Made by a program: the position numbers and the translations under genes. From contig JBAQUT010000002.1 in NCBI GenBank assembly GCA_049297695.1, positions 1 through 14,460 of the forward strand: a stretch of 14,460 nt of DNA, written 5' to 3'. Shown here in pieces: positions 7,566-14,214 of this stretch (the first letter of the stretch is position 1; each line of letters starts with the position of its first letter). This DNA is from JACKLD01 sp049297695 (GTDB lineage: Bacteria; Pseudomonadota; Alphaproteobacteria; UBA2136; UBA6156). The notes under the pieces were generated by a model. That model worked only from the letters and a program-made list of their open reading frames with translations. It did not search any database and was not told the DNA's origin.

Positions 7566-8156
7566 ATGAGCAACCCCCTACGCCGCCTGTATGAATGGAC
7601 CATGAAACAAGCCGCGGGCCCGCAGGCTGAAAAAGCTTTGGCGGGAGTGAGTTTTGCGGAGAGCAGCTTTTTCCCTATCCCGCCCGATGTGATGCTGGTG
7701 CCCATGATTTTAGCAGCGCCCGATAAAGCCTGGCGGTTGGCGGGCATTTGCACCGTGGCCAGCGTGCTGGGCGGGTTGCTGGGCTATGCCATTGGGTATT
7801 TTTTGTACGAGACAGCCGGCCTATGGCTGATGAACCTGTACGGCATGGAGAATGGTGTGGCCGAGTTCAGGGCCATGTACAACGCGTGGGGGGCGTGGAT
7901 TATTTTGCTGAAGGGGCTGACGCCCATCCCGTTCAAATTGGTGACCATTGCCAGCGGGGTGGCGGGGTATAACCTGTTGTGGTTTGTGGTGTTGAGCACC
8001 ATCACCCGTGCGGCGCGGTTTTATTTGGTGGCCGCCCTGTTGTACTGGGGTGGGCCTACGTTGCGGGAGTTTGTGGAGAAGCGGCTGGAGATTGTGATGC
8101 TGGCCGCCTTGGCCGCCGTGGTTGTTGGGTTTGTGGCGGTGGAGTGGATTTTGTAG
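7566..8156 (+). CDS. YqaA/DedA (VTT-domain) family inner-membrane protein
   Basis: This 196-aa membrane protein has the VTT/DedA fold found in YqaA-like proteins, which are linked to phospholipid flipping and envelope homeostasis. The FFPIPPDVMLVPMILA segment (about 35-50) and KGLTPIPFKLVTIASGVAGYN (about 118-138) are the two re-entrant, proline-containing motifs typical of the family. Flanking segments (about 55-80, 140-160 and 175-195) are membrane helices. The N-terminus, LRRLYEWTMKQAAGPQAEKAL, is the amphipathic lead-in seen in YqaA proteins. It is the last gene of the run starting at 5255; the palindromic element begins five bases after its stop. Confidence 0.88.
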   Translation: MSNPLRRLYEWTMKQAAGPQAEKALAGVSFAESSFFPIPPDVMLVPMILAAPDKAWRLAGICTVASVLGGLLGYAIGYFLYETAGLWLMNLYGMENGVAEFRAMYNAWGAWIILLKGLTPIPFKLVTIASGVAGYNLLWFVVLSTITRAARFYLVAALLYWGGPTLREFVEKRLEIVMLAALAAVVVGFVAVEWIL

Positions 8157-8160
8157 GGTT

Positions 8161-8324
8161 TAAAGCTATTCCCATAGTCTTTTACACATCTGAATCACAT
8201 CATAACGTCGTCCAAACAATCCGGCTCGTCCTTGATATGCTTTGGCATGTCGGCGTCCTCGCCGTGCTGTTTGGTCAACGTTCTGCTGGATTGATATGTG
8301 TAAAAGACTATGGGAATAGCTTTA
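8161..8324. repeat. 164-bp near-palindromic element with perfect 29-bp arms
   Basis: The arms 8161-8189 and 8296-8324 are exact reverse complements over 29 bp. The similarity continues inward imperfectly with one single-base offset: AACGT/ACGTT, CCAAACA (8212-8218)/TGTTTGG (8268-8274), CCGGC/GCCG and ATGC/GCAT, ending at an apex TTTG (8241-8244). The whole element can thus fold as one long hairpin. It fills the space between the DedA-type gene stop (8156) and the tRNA-Arg 3' end (8330). It could be a bidirectional terminator, a MITE-like or REP-like mobile repeat, or a structured RNA. No transposase frame is present. Confidence 0.85.
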
Positions 8325-8329
8325 GAATA

Positions 8330-8406
8330 TGGCGTGCCCGGAGAGACTTGAACTCCCGACCATCGGTTTAGAAAACCGATGCTCTATCCAGCTGAGCTAC
8401 GGGCAC
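8330..8406 (-). tRNA. tRNA-Arg (anticodon TCT)
   Basis: Read on the minus strand this is a 77-nt cloverleaf. The acceptor GTGCCCG pairs with CGGGCAC, discriminator G, encoded CCA. The D arm is GCTC/GAGC, and the anticodon stem TCGGT/ACCGA encloses TTTCTAA, giving anticodon TCT. The T arm is GGGAG, TTCAAGT, CTCTC. It decodes AGA/AGG arginine codons. Its 3' end faces the palindromic element, 5 bp away. Confidence 0.97.
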
Positions 8407-8430
8407 GTGCGGGCTTATGGCCTGCCGCAC
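8407..8430. other. Short hairpin upstream of tRNA-Arg
   Basis: GTGCGG (8407-8412) and CCGCAC (8425-8430) form a 6-bp inverted repeat touching the 5' end of the minus-strand tRNA. It may be part of the tRNA leader. No convincing tRNA promoter could be picked in 8431-8490. Confidence 0.35.
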
Positions 8431-8493
8431 CATGCCATGCTGACAGGTTGCGGGCAAGAGTGTGGGGCGTGCTTAAGGGGTGGGCATGGGGGG

Positions 8494-8522
8494 TTGTAAA
8501 GAGAGTACATGTTGGGTACTGT
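8494..8522 (+). promoter_or_regulatory. Possible promoter of the OmpA-like gene
   Basis: TTGTAA (8494-8499), a 17-bp spacer and TACTGT (8517-8522) form a weak sigma-70-like pair about 40 bp before the gene. The ribosome site GGGGAG lies near 8549-8554. Confidence 0.3.
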
Positions 8523-8562
8523 CTGTACACATTAAACAAGTGAGGAATGGGGAGATAACACT

Positions 8563-9951
8563 ATGAAACGTTGGGCAGGTTGGGCTTTGGCAGGAGTTGC
8601 GTTGGTATGGGGCGGTGTGGCGGGTGTGAACTGGCTGACCCCCAAGATTGAGCAAGATGTGGCCAACCGCACCAACACCGTGTTTGCGGAAAAAGGCCTG
8701 TTGTTTGCCACCGCCCAAGTAAAAGGCCGCGAAGTGACCGTGGTGGGAGATGCGCCGGATGCGGAAGCCCACGATAAGGCGTTATCGGCCGCCGCACATG
8801 TGTTTGGCGTAGCCAAGGTGATGGATGGCATGAGTATTGACGGAGTGTTGGTGAAGGTATCCGCCACCGAAACCACCCTGCCGGAAGAACCTATTATGGC
8901 TGCCAAAGCCACGGATTACCGTTTGGTGATTACTAAAAATGGTGAAAGTGTAACCTTGAGCGGCATGGTGCCCGACGAGGCCAGCCGCGCCGTGTTGGTG
9001 CGTTTGGCCACCGACCGTTATGGTGCAGAAAATGTGGTGGATAAGATGGCCTTGGCCGACGGTGCTCCTGAAGGCTGGCGCAGCGCGGTGGGGACGGTTC
9101 TGTTTAACCTGAGCAGCCTTGAGAAGGCGACGGCCACTATCTCCAACACCGAAGTGATGGTGGATGGAGAGGCTTTGGACCAAGCCTTTGCCGACAAAGC
9201 CGAAGACAACATGAAAAAAGCCATGCCTACGGCCTACAAAGTAGCCTATGCGGTGGATGTGCAAGGCCCGACTTTGGCCAAGGTGGAAAGCCCGACGGCC
9301 AAGGTTGAAGCCATGGCACAAACCCCTGCCGCTGCGGTGGAACCTGCCGCCGGTGGTGTGCTGGCCGAAGCGGCCGAGCGCACCGAGCGTGCGACCGACA
9401 AAGTGGCGGACCAAGCTGCCGCCGTGATTGGCGACCTGATGGGCAAAGCCAGCAAGGCCATGGGTGGGTGTGCGAGTGAGGAGTTAGGCATCCATAAAGT
9501 GATGTTTGCCTTTGACAGCGCCAAGATTACCAAAGTGTACGATGGCACCATGGACAAAGTGGCGGGCATTATGACCGCCTGTGGCGACCTGAACGTAACG
9601 GTGGCGGGGCATACCGACCGTGCGGGCAGCGGGTTGTACAACCAATGGCTTTCGGAACAACGTGCCGAGGCTGGGATGCGCGCGCTTATGAAGCGTGGTG
9701 TGGACAAAGCCCACCTGAGCACCAAGGGTTACGGCGAAACCAAGCCTGTGGGCAGCGACACAACCCGCGAAGGTCGCGCGGCCAACCGTCGGATTGAGTT
9801 TGTGCCCGGCACCAGCATTACGGTGTTGGAGCCTGCAACTGGTGAAGCTGTAAGCGGCACCATGCCTGCGGGCAGTTGGTGGGACCGTATCAGCGGCGCC
9901 ATTACCCGCGCTGAGGTGGCGGTGAGCAGCACGGTTGATGCTGGCAAGTAA
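8563..9951 (+). CDS. Envelope protein with BON-like repeats and C-terminal OmpA (peptidoglycan-binding) domain
   Basis: This 462-aa protein is anchored by one N-terminal membrane segment (about 6-25). Three BON-like repeats of alternating strand and helix follow: about 28-95 (with GREVTVVGDAPD), about 115-165 (with GESVTLSGMVPDEA) and about 178-235 (with TEVMVDGEALD). An Ala/Glu/Lys-rich linker spans about 236-300. The OmpA-C domain at about 305-415 contains FAFDSAKI, AGHTDRAGS with the diaminopimelate-contacting Asp352, LSEQRAEA and NRRIEF. A Thr/Ser-rich tail of about 45 residues extends beyond the domain. The same order (membrane anchor, BON repeats, OmpA-C) occurs in mycobacterial ArfA (Rv0899). 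It should tether the periplasm to peptidoglycan. GGGGAG sits 8 bp before ATG, and a strong terminator follows the stop. Confidence 0.9.
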   Translation: MKRWAGWALAGVALVWGGVAGVNWLTPKIEQDVANRTNTVFAEKGLLFATAQVKGREVTVVGDAPDAEAHDKALSAAAHVFGVAKVMDGMSIDGVLVKVSATETTLPEEPIMAAKATDYRLVITKNGESVTLSGMVPDEASRAVLVRLATDRYGAENVVDKMALADGAPEGWRSAVGTVLFNLSSLEKATATISNTEVMVDGEALDQAFADKAEDNMKKAMPTAYKVAYAVDVQGPTLAKVESPTAKVEAMAQTPAAAVEPAAGGVLAEAAERTERATDKVADQAAAVIGDLMGKASKAMGGCASEELGIHKVMFAFDSAKITKVYDGTMDKVAGIMTACGDLNVTVAGHTDRAGSGLYNQWLSEQRAEAGMRALMKRGVDKAHLSTKGYGETKPVGSDTTREGRAANRRIEFVPGTSITVLEPATGEAVSGTMPAGSWWDRISGAITRAEVAVSSTVDAGK

Positions 9952-9964
9952 ATAACCTAACGTG

Positions 9965-9999
9965 CGGGGATGAAGCTGTTGCTCCATCCCCGTTTTTTT
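9965..9999 (+). terminator. Strong intrinsic terminator after the OmpA-like gene
   Basis: CGGGGATG (9965-9972) pairs perfectly with CATCCCCG (9985-9992). An inner AGC/GCT extends the stem around a TGTT loop, and seven Ts (9993-9999) follow at once. It begins 14 bp after the OmpA-like stop. It also contains the first ATG (9970) of the next reading frame, which makes that start doubtful. Confidence 0.9.
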
Positions 10000-11502
10000 A
10001 TGCCCGTGGTTTTGGCGTTGTTCCCCATGTTGTTTATGGGGTTTTTGGCGGGGGATGCGGTGATTCACCTTGTGTTTGCCGAGAATGCGCTGAAGGGCGA
10101 TTGGTTTGCGTTTAACGCGGGAGAGGTGTCGGGGGGAGAGACATCTCCTGGATATATGTTGCTGGTGATGGGGTTGATGAAGCTTGTGGGACAGACGTAT
10201 GCCCCCTATGCCATGGTGGGATTAGGGTATGCCGCGTGGCTGGCCCTGTTGGTGGTGTGGTTTGGGTTGGTGCGGAACATGTACCCCGCCGCACCGTTGT
10301 TGGCGTGGGCCATGGTGGGCGCGGTAGGCCTTATGCCCGGCAGCGCCTTGAACAGCGTGTTGGGCATGGAAAACGTGCTGCTGGCGGTGGGGGTGGCGGG
10401 AGTGTTTGCGTGGATGTTCCGCACCAAGGCGCTGGAACGGCGGCTGCACCTGCGGCACGAGCTGGTGTTGGCGGGGATGTTGGGATTTTTAACGTGGATA
10501 AGGCCCGAGGCCGTTCTGTTGGCGGCCGTGGTGATTGGAGTGCGCTGGCTGATGTTGGCCAGCTGGCGGGATTGGGCGTGGCAGCTGTTACATGCGGCGG
10601 CCATGGGCGCTGTGGTGTTGGGGTTTTACGGGGCGTTGATTGTGGCCGTGTGGGGCGTAAGCGGGGCTTTGCCCTTTAGCGGCGGCTTGGCCCGTTTGCA
10701 GTTGGCCATGGGGGATGCGTGGATGCTGGGGCCCGTGCCCGTGCACCCTAAAATGCTGATGCGGTGGCTGGCCTATGCGCCTTTGGCCGTAGCCTTTGCC
10801 GTGGGGGTGGGAGTGGTGTGGAGCGAGAGCGCTTTGCCGCACCGCCGCCTTGTGGTGATGGCAGCGGCAGTGGTTGGGGTATTTGCGGTGTTGTTTTCCA
10901 GCATTTTGCCCGCCGCCCATTTGGCCCGCTACACCGTGTTTTACTGGCCGTTGGTGGTGTTGGTGGGGTGGGTGGGGGTGTGGCGGGCCACACGCCTGCT
11001 GGAGGCCCGTGTGCAGCAGATTGTGGTTGTGATGGTGGGTGTGATGTTGTTGGGTGTGTATGGCACCGAGCTGTACTACCGCAAAGGCATGGCGCCCGGC
11101 CATGTGTTGGCCGATGTGGCTACCGCGGCCGAGCGTCGCCCCGCCATGACGGAGGCCTTGCTGGCCGAGCTTGGCGGCCCCACCAAGACGCCTGTGAGCG
11201 TGGGGTTGGTGGAAGTGCAGATGCGCTACTGGTACGACGACCAGATTGTGGTGCGGAGTTTGGACGGGATTGTGGACCGCACCTTCAGCCAGTTTGCCAA
11301 CCACGGGCGCTTTGATTACGCGGGGTATTTGAAGGCCCGCAAGGTGGATTACATGCTGGATTATTTGAACCTGAACCGTTACCAAGACGGGTGGAACCCC
11401 GAAATGTTGGTGCCCTTGGGCGTGGGTGATAAAATGCTGCACGAGGGGATTGTGTTTGAGCGCATGGGCGGGCGGGTGACGAAGTTGACGTACGGGGAGT
11501 AG
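9970..11502 (+). CDS. GT-C-type polytopic glycosyltransferase-like membrane protein
   Basis: The frame encodes up to 510 aa with roughly ten membrane helices. The first loop, GDAVIHLVFAENALKGDWFAFNAGE followed by GGETSPGY (28-61), matches the DDAYI..RYA.N...G.G..YNPGE...G.TSP pattern of lipid-sugar-dependent GT-C enzymes (AftB/ArnT-like), although the usual acidic pair is reduced to GD. WIRPEA (about 176-181) is the second typical motif. The C-terminal soluble part has VRSLDGIVDR and a YLKARKVDYML segment, also typical. It probably transfers a sugar from a polyprenyl-phosphate donor outside the inner membrane. Start is uncertain: ATG 9970 lies inside the terminator hairpin of the preceding gene, while ATG 10000 directly follows the T-run. 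Neither has a proper ribosome site. How it is transcribed is unclear. Confidence 0.8.
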   Translation: MKLLLHPRFFMPVVLALFPMLFMGFLAGDAVIHLVFAENALKGDWFAFNAGEVSGGETSPGYMLLVMGLMKLVGQTYAPYAMVGLGYAAWLALLVVWFGLVRNMYPAAPLLAWAMVGAVGLMPGSALNSVLGMENVLLAVGVAGVFAWMFRTKALERRLHLRHELVLAGMLGFLTWIRPEAVLLAAVVIGVRWLMLASWRDWAWQLLHAAAMGAVVLGFYGALIVAVWGVSGALPFSGGLARLQLAMGDAWMLGPVPVHPKMLMRWLAYAPLAVAFAVGVGVVWSESALPHRRLVVMAAAVVGVFAVLFSSILPAAHLARYTVFYWPLVVLVGWVGVWRATRLLEARVQQIVVVMVGVMLLGVYGTELYYRKGMAPGHVLADVATAAERRPAMTEALLAELGGPTKTPVSVGLVEVQMRYWYDDQIVVRSLDGIVDRTFSQFANHGRFDYAGYLKARKVDYMLDYLNLNRYQDGWNPEMLVPLGVGDKMLHEGIVFERMGGRVTKLTYGE

Positions 11503-11506
11503 AACT

Positions 11507-11565
11507 GGGTTAAAGCTATTCCGGAAACGAGCTTACGGTTAGCAATTTCTCAATTTAAAGCTTGG
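11507..11565. other. Convergent intergenic stretch with short TAAAGCT repeats
   Basis: TTAAAGCTATTCC at 11510-11522 is shared with the outer end of the palindromic element (8160-8172). In both places it follows a plus-strand stop codon by a few bases. TAAAGCT recurs at 11556-11562. It may be a remnant of the same element family. Confidence 0.4.
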
Positions 11566-11634
11566 GAGATGGCCACGCTACGCTCGCCATGACGACCTGC
11601 GGTCGCAAGGGGCTTTGCCCCTTGACCCCAGTTT
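11566..11634. repeat. Structured intergenic repeat, copy 2 (three hairpins)
   Basis: This segment matches 1345-1413 at 58 of 69 positions with no gaps and in the same orientation. The three hairpin stems are unchanged (ATGGC/GCCAT, CGACC/GGTCG, AAGGGGC/GCCCCTT). The loops of hairpins two and three are TGC and TTT here, the reverse of copy 1. It lies between convergent genes (the GT-C gene and mepM), where a two-way transcription stop is useful. Confidence 0.8.
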
Positions 11635-11645
11635 TGGCATGGTCG

Positions 11646-12950
11646 TTACACGCGTTTGCGGGTGGGGGTGTTATCGGCAAGCTGAGTGAAGGCTTTGGTC
11701 CATTTGGATTTGAAGCCATCCACCATGGCGAGGAACTTGCGTTTGGCCGTGCCGGCCATCAGGCTGCCTGTGGGTAAATCGGTGCTCATGGCATTCACGT
11801 GGGTGTTGTTTTTAATTACTTCGTAGTGCAGGTGGGGGCCGGTAGAAACGCCTGTACTGCCCACATAGGCGATGGTTTGGCCTTGGCGCACTTTGCTGCC
11901 CATGCGGAGGCCCTGGGCGTAGCGTTGCAGGTGGGCGTAGGCGGTTTGGAAGGTTCCGTTGTGTTTGATTTTGACAAAGTTACCATGGCCACCGTGGCGG
12001 CCCACAAACGTGACCACGCCATCGCCGCTGGCCATCACGGGTGTGCCTATGGGGGCGGCAAAGTCGGTGCCTTTGTGGGCGCGTGTAAAGCCCAGCACGG
12101 GGTGTTTGCGGTTAAGATTGAAGCCGCTGGAGATGCGGTAGGTTTCCAGCGGTGTGCGGAGCAACAGTTTGCGCTTGTTTTCGCCTTTTTCGTTGTAATA
12201 ATCGCCTTTGCCGTTGCCTTCGGCAAACCAGAACGCTTGTTTGGTTTGGCCTCCAACCGTAAAGCTGGCGGCCAAAATGCGGCCTGTTTTGACGCGTTTG
12301 CCTAAATCGTCCGTCGTTTCTTCAAACACTACTTTGAAGGTGTCGCCGGGGTGGATGTCGCGGGTGTAATCGATATCCCACGCGAACAAATCGATGAACG
12401 GTTTGATGAGGTTGGCGGGGAGACCTGCTTCGGTGGCGTCTTCGTACAGCGAGTTATGGATGTGGCCCACGGCCACGGATTGCTCGTTTTTAAGGGTATG
12501 CTGAACCACCTTGCCGCTAGCGTGGGTGCCGTTGAGGTTGAGGTGAACTTCTTGGCCCGGGCCTGCGCGGAAGGTGAGGGCGGCGTTGGCGATTTCGTAG
12601 GGTTGGCCTTCTTGGTACGTGAGCGTAAGAGGTGTTCCAGCCTTCAGGGCGGCCACGTTGACTTTGCCGTTGAGGCTGGCGGCCAAGCTGGCGCTTTGCT
12701 CGCGGTTGAAGCCGGTGCGGCGGAGGGCTTCGACCAGTGTTTCGCCACGGCCCAAACGAATTTCGCGCTCTACCTCCAGCGCTGGAATGGCGGTGGTGCT
12801 GGCAAAGGTGTTGGAGGTGGCGCTGCGGGCGGCGGCCACAAGGCTGCTGGTTTCATCGGAAAGTTTGCTGAGGGCCGCAAAGGCGGTGAGGGGCAGGGCG
12901 ATGCTGGCAACGGCAAAGTACCCGTAAGGCGCCAAACGGCGGGCATTCAT
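11646..12950 (-). CDS. mepM: M23-family murein endopeptidase (MepM-like)
   Basis: This 434-aa zinc metallopeptidase is predicted to cut peptide cross-links in peptidoglycan during growth. The chosen start (ATG at 12950, MNARRLAPYGYF) begins a basic and then hydrophobic N-terminal segment, about residues 8-28, acting as a membrane anchor or uncleaved signal. GGGAG lies about 10 nt upstream. In-frame ATGs up to 13016 would add a non-membrane extension and are less likely. Residues about 60-100 (LGRGETLVEALRRTGFN) form a LysM/OapA-like domain. About 180-215 (FAWDIDYTRDIHPGDTF) is the conserved middle domain of MepM/Csd3 proteins. The LytM domain has zinc ligands His292 and Asp296 (HKGTD) and His375 (HLH, 373-375), plus His340 in AYAHL. 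All are present, so it should be active. It runs convergent to the GT-C gene. Confidence 0.92.
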   Translation of the reverse strand: MNARRLAPYGYFAVASIALPLTAFAALSKLSDETSSLVAAARSATSNTFASTTAIPALEVEREIRLGRGETLVEALRRTGFNREQSASLAASLNGKVNVAALKAGTPLTLTYQEGQPYEIANAALTFRAGPGQEVHLNLNGTHASGKVVQHTLKNEQSVAVGHIHNSLYEDATEAGLPANLIKPFIDLFAWDIDYTRDIHPGDTFKVVFEETTDDLGKRVKTGRILAASFTVGGQTKQAFWFAEGNGKGDYYNEKGENKRKLLLRTPLETYRISSGFNLNRKHPVLGFTRAHKGTDFAAPIGTPVMASGDGVVTFVGRHGGHGNFVKIKHNGTFQTAYAHLQRYAQGLRMGSKVRQGQTIAYVGSTGVSTGPHLHYEVIKNNTHVNAMSTDLPTGSLMAGTAKRKFLAMVDGFKSKWTKAFTQLADNTPTRKRV

Positions 12951-13069
12951 GGTGAGTTCTCTCCCTAAGTTCCACATCATGGCGCGCAAACTGTCGGAAA
13001 GGAAAGGTTTGGGCAAGGTAAAACAGGGGGTTGGTAAGGCAGTTGGGGGAGGGGGTGTGGTGAGATTGC

Positions 13070-13106
13070 ACTAAAAATAATCACAACGCATACAACAATA
13101 CTGCAA
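13070..13106 (-). promoter_or_regulatory. Possible promoter of the mepM-like gene
   Basis: On the minus strand TTGTTG (13098-13093), a 17-bp spacer and TTTAGT (13075-13070) make a candidate promoter. An overlapping pair, TTGCAG (13106-13101) and TGATTA (13083-13078), is also spaced 17 bp. This is the only A/T-rich stretch upstream of the gene with such pairs. Confidence 0.3.
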
Positions 13107-13222
13107 AACGGGCGGCTTGTCATGGGGGGGATATCAAAAATAAGCTTCTGGAAATATACATTATTTTTGAGATAATACTGGTATAGAAGTGTTGCAGAGT
13201 AATATAGAGAAAGAAAGAAGCC

Positions 13223-13795
13223 ATGTGCGATATGACCTACAAAGCCCGATATGACACGGTGTTGGTACCTCCGGTGTTTCATTTGTTTACACCTTACGAA
13301 ATGTGGAGGTATTTGGCTTTACGGAAAGTATGGCCTAAGGATGCTGACCGTATGGTGGAAGTATTGGTACAAGTGGCCGACAAACCTGAGGGGAAGATAC
13401 CGTTTCGCTTGGCTATGGAGTTGGAGCAGGGAGTTTACCCGCATTTGGTAGAAAAATTGAAAGGTGACCCCGCCGAAGGAGCCAACCTTGATGCCAGTTT
13501 GAAACGGTTGTTGGGTAATTGGAACGAAACCACGTGGTTAACCTATGTGCGTGACAAGAGCCCGTTGACCCACGGGTTGCTGAAAGACTATTTGCCCAAA
13601 GCCGGTGTGGGGCCGTTGAACCATGATGCGGCCGAACATTTGGAGTTTCAGCTTTTGGCGGTGGCCCACCATTATGGGTTGCTGGAAGACCATCGGCCTG
13701 CGGGCGTGATGGCCGAACTGGTGTGTGCGGCGGAAGAAGGGTTGCTTTTGAATGCGATACCTGGGCGTTTGGAGACATATAACGAGACGCGATAA
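13223..13795 (+). CDS. Hypothetical protein, unrecognised, upstream of the rRNA operon
   Basis: I recognise no family for this 190-aa protein. It appears soluble and mostly helical. It has an aromatic N-terminal part (MWRYLALRKVWPKDADRM, about 27-44), two conserved-looking patches (WNETTWLTYVRDKSPLTHG, about 99-117, and HDAAEHLEFQLLAVAHHYGLLEDHRPAG, about 133-160) and an acidic C-terminus. The His-rich patch HLEFQLLAVAHHYG could bind metal, but that is speculation. There is no signal peptide. ATG 13223 has only a weak AAAGAAG ribosome site; ATG 13232 is the alternative. Coding composition is resident-like, which argues for a real lineage-specific gene. It is divergent from the endopeptidase gene. 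A small inverted repeat, ATTAT/ATAAT (13160-13176), lies upstream and might be regulatory. Confidence 0.7.
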   Translation: MCDMTYKARYDTVLVPPVFHLFTPYEMWRYLALRKVWPKDADRMVEVLVQVADKPEGKIPFRLAMELEQGVYPHLVEKLKGDPAEGANLDASLKRLLGNWNETTWLTYVRDKSPLTHGLLKDYLPKAGVGPLNHDAAEHLEFQLLAVAHHYGLLEDHRPAGVMAELVCAAEEGLLLNAIPGRLETYNETR

Positions 13796-13839
13796 CCCTA
13801 CAGAGAGCGCCGAATACCTTGAAAAACAGGATATGTAAA

Positions 13840-13857
13840 AACTTTTTGAAAAAAGTT
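13840..13857. promoter_or_regulatory. A/T palindrome upstream of the rRNA promoter (UP-like element)
   Basis: AACTTTTT (13840-13847), GA, AAAAAGTT (13850-13857) is a perfect palindrome with 8-bp arms. It is centred about 20 bp upstream of the -35 box, in the range where rRNA promoters carry A/T-rich UP elements bound by the RNA polymerase alpha subunit. It could also serve as a weak terminator hairpin for the preceding gene. Confidence 0.55.
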
Positions 13858-13868
13858 GAACGAAGGTG

Positions 13869-13897
13869 TTGACAGGGGGGTGCGGGTGGCCTATACC
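13869..13897 (+). promoter_or_regulatory. rRNA operon promoter
   Basis: A perfect -35 TTGACA (13869-13874), a 17-bp GC-rich spacer and -10 TATACC (13892-13897) lie about 320 bp before the 16S gene. This is the best promoter in the window, as expected for rrn. The bases after the -10 box are C-rich, and the likely start is near 13904. Confidence 0.85.
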
Positions 13898-13903
13898 CCA
13901 CTC

Positions 13904-14214
13904 CACGCAGGGGAGGAGGCGACGGCTGAAAAGCCAGAGACTCTTGGGACTGCGGAGGTTGACGAGGTGAAAGCCACACCAACCGAGCTCTGTGACAATT
14001 GAAAAGAATCACCAATGTACAAAACAGTTGGCGGGATTCATACGGTGTACCAAAGATCATACACCCTCATCGAAAGATGAAGGGTATTCTCAACCGGTCG
14101 GCCGAAATGAAACCGTTAACTAGGTTTTCGGAATTTTCTTTGAAAATATCGTACAACTTACAGTAAGCGGGCTAGTTTCGGCTTTACGAGTGATGAAGCG
14201 GTTTACCGCAACAT
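13904..14214 (+). promoter_or_regulatory. 16S rRNA leader with boxA-like antitermination site and hairpins
   Basis: The leader has no plausible gene. GCTCTGTGACAA at 13986-13997 resembles the boxA element (GCTCTTTAACAA-like) that loads the NusB-S10 antitermination complex. A hairpin with a GAAA tetraloop spans 14063-14085 (ACCCTCATC against GATG and AGGGT with one bulged A). ATTTTC/GAAAAT at 14133-14147 gives another. Immediately before 16S, GATG-AA-GCGG-TTTA-CCGC-AA-CATC (14192-14215) forms a symmetric hairpin with an AA/AA internal loop. The RNase III stem that brackets 16S would need sequence beyond the window. Confidence 0.65.

Noticed and set aside
8190..8295. Small peptide or transposase fragment inside the palindromic element
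   Set aside because: Frames are short on both strands and the similarity is between the two arms, explaining the sequence as a palindrome rather than coding.
10236..10679. Glycine-rich overlapping plus-strand frames in the GT-C gene (also 10764-11315)
   Set aside because: Low-complexity Gly/Arg/Val translations of a G-rich coding strand in the wrong frame; the main frame shows membrane helices and GT-C motifs.
11799..12968. Plus-strand frames opposite the M23 gene
   Set aside because: Shadows of the minus-strand endopeptidase, which has a complete zinc-ligand set.
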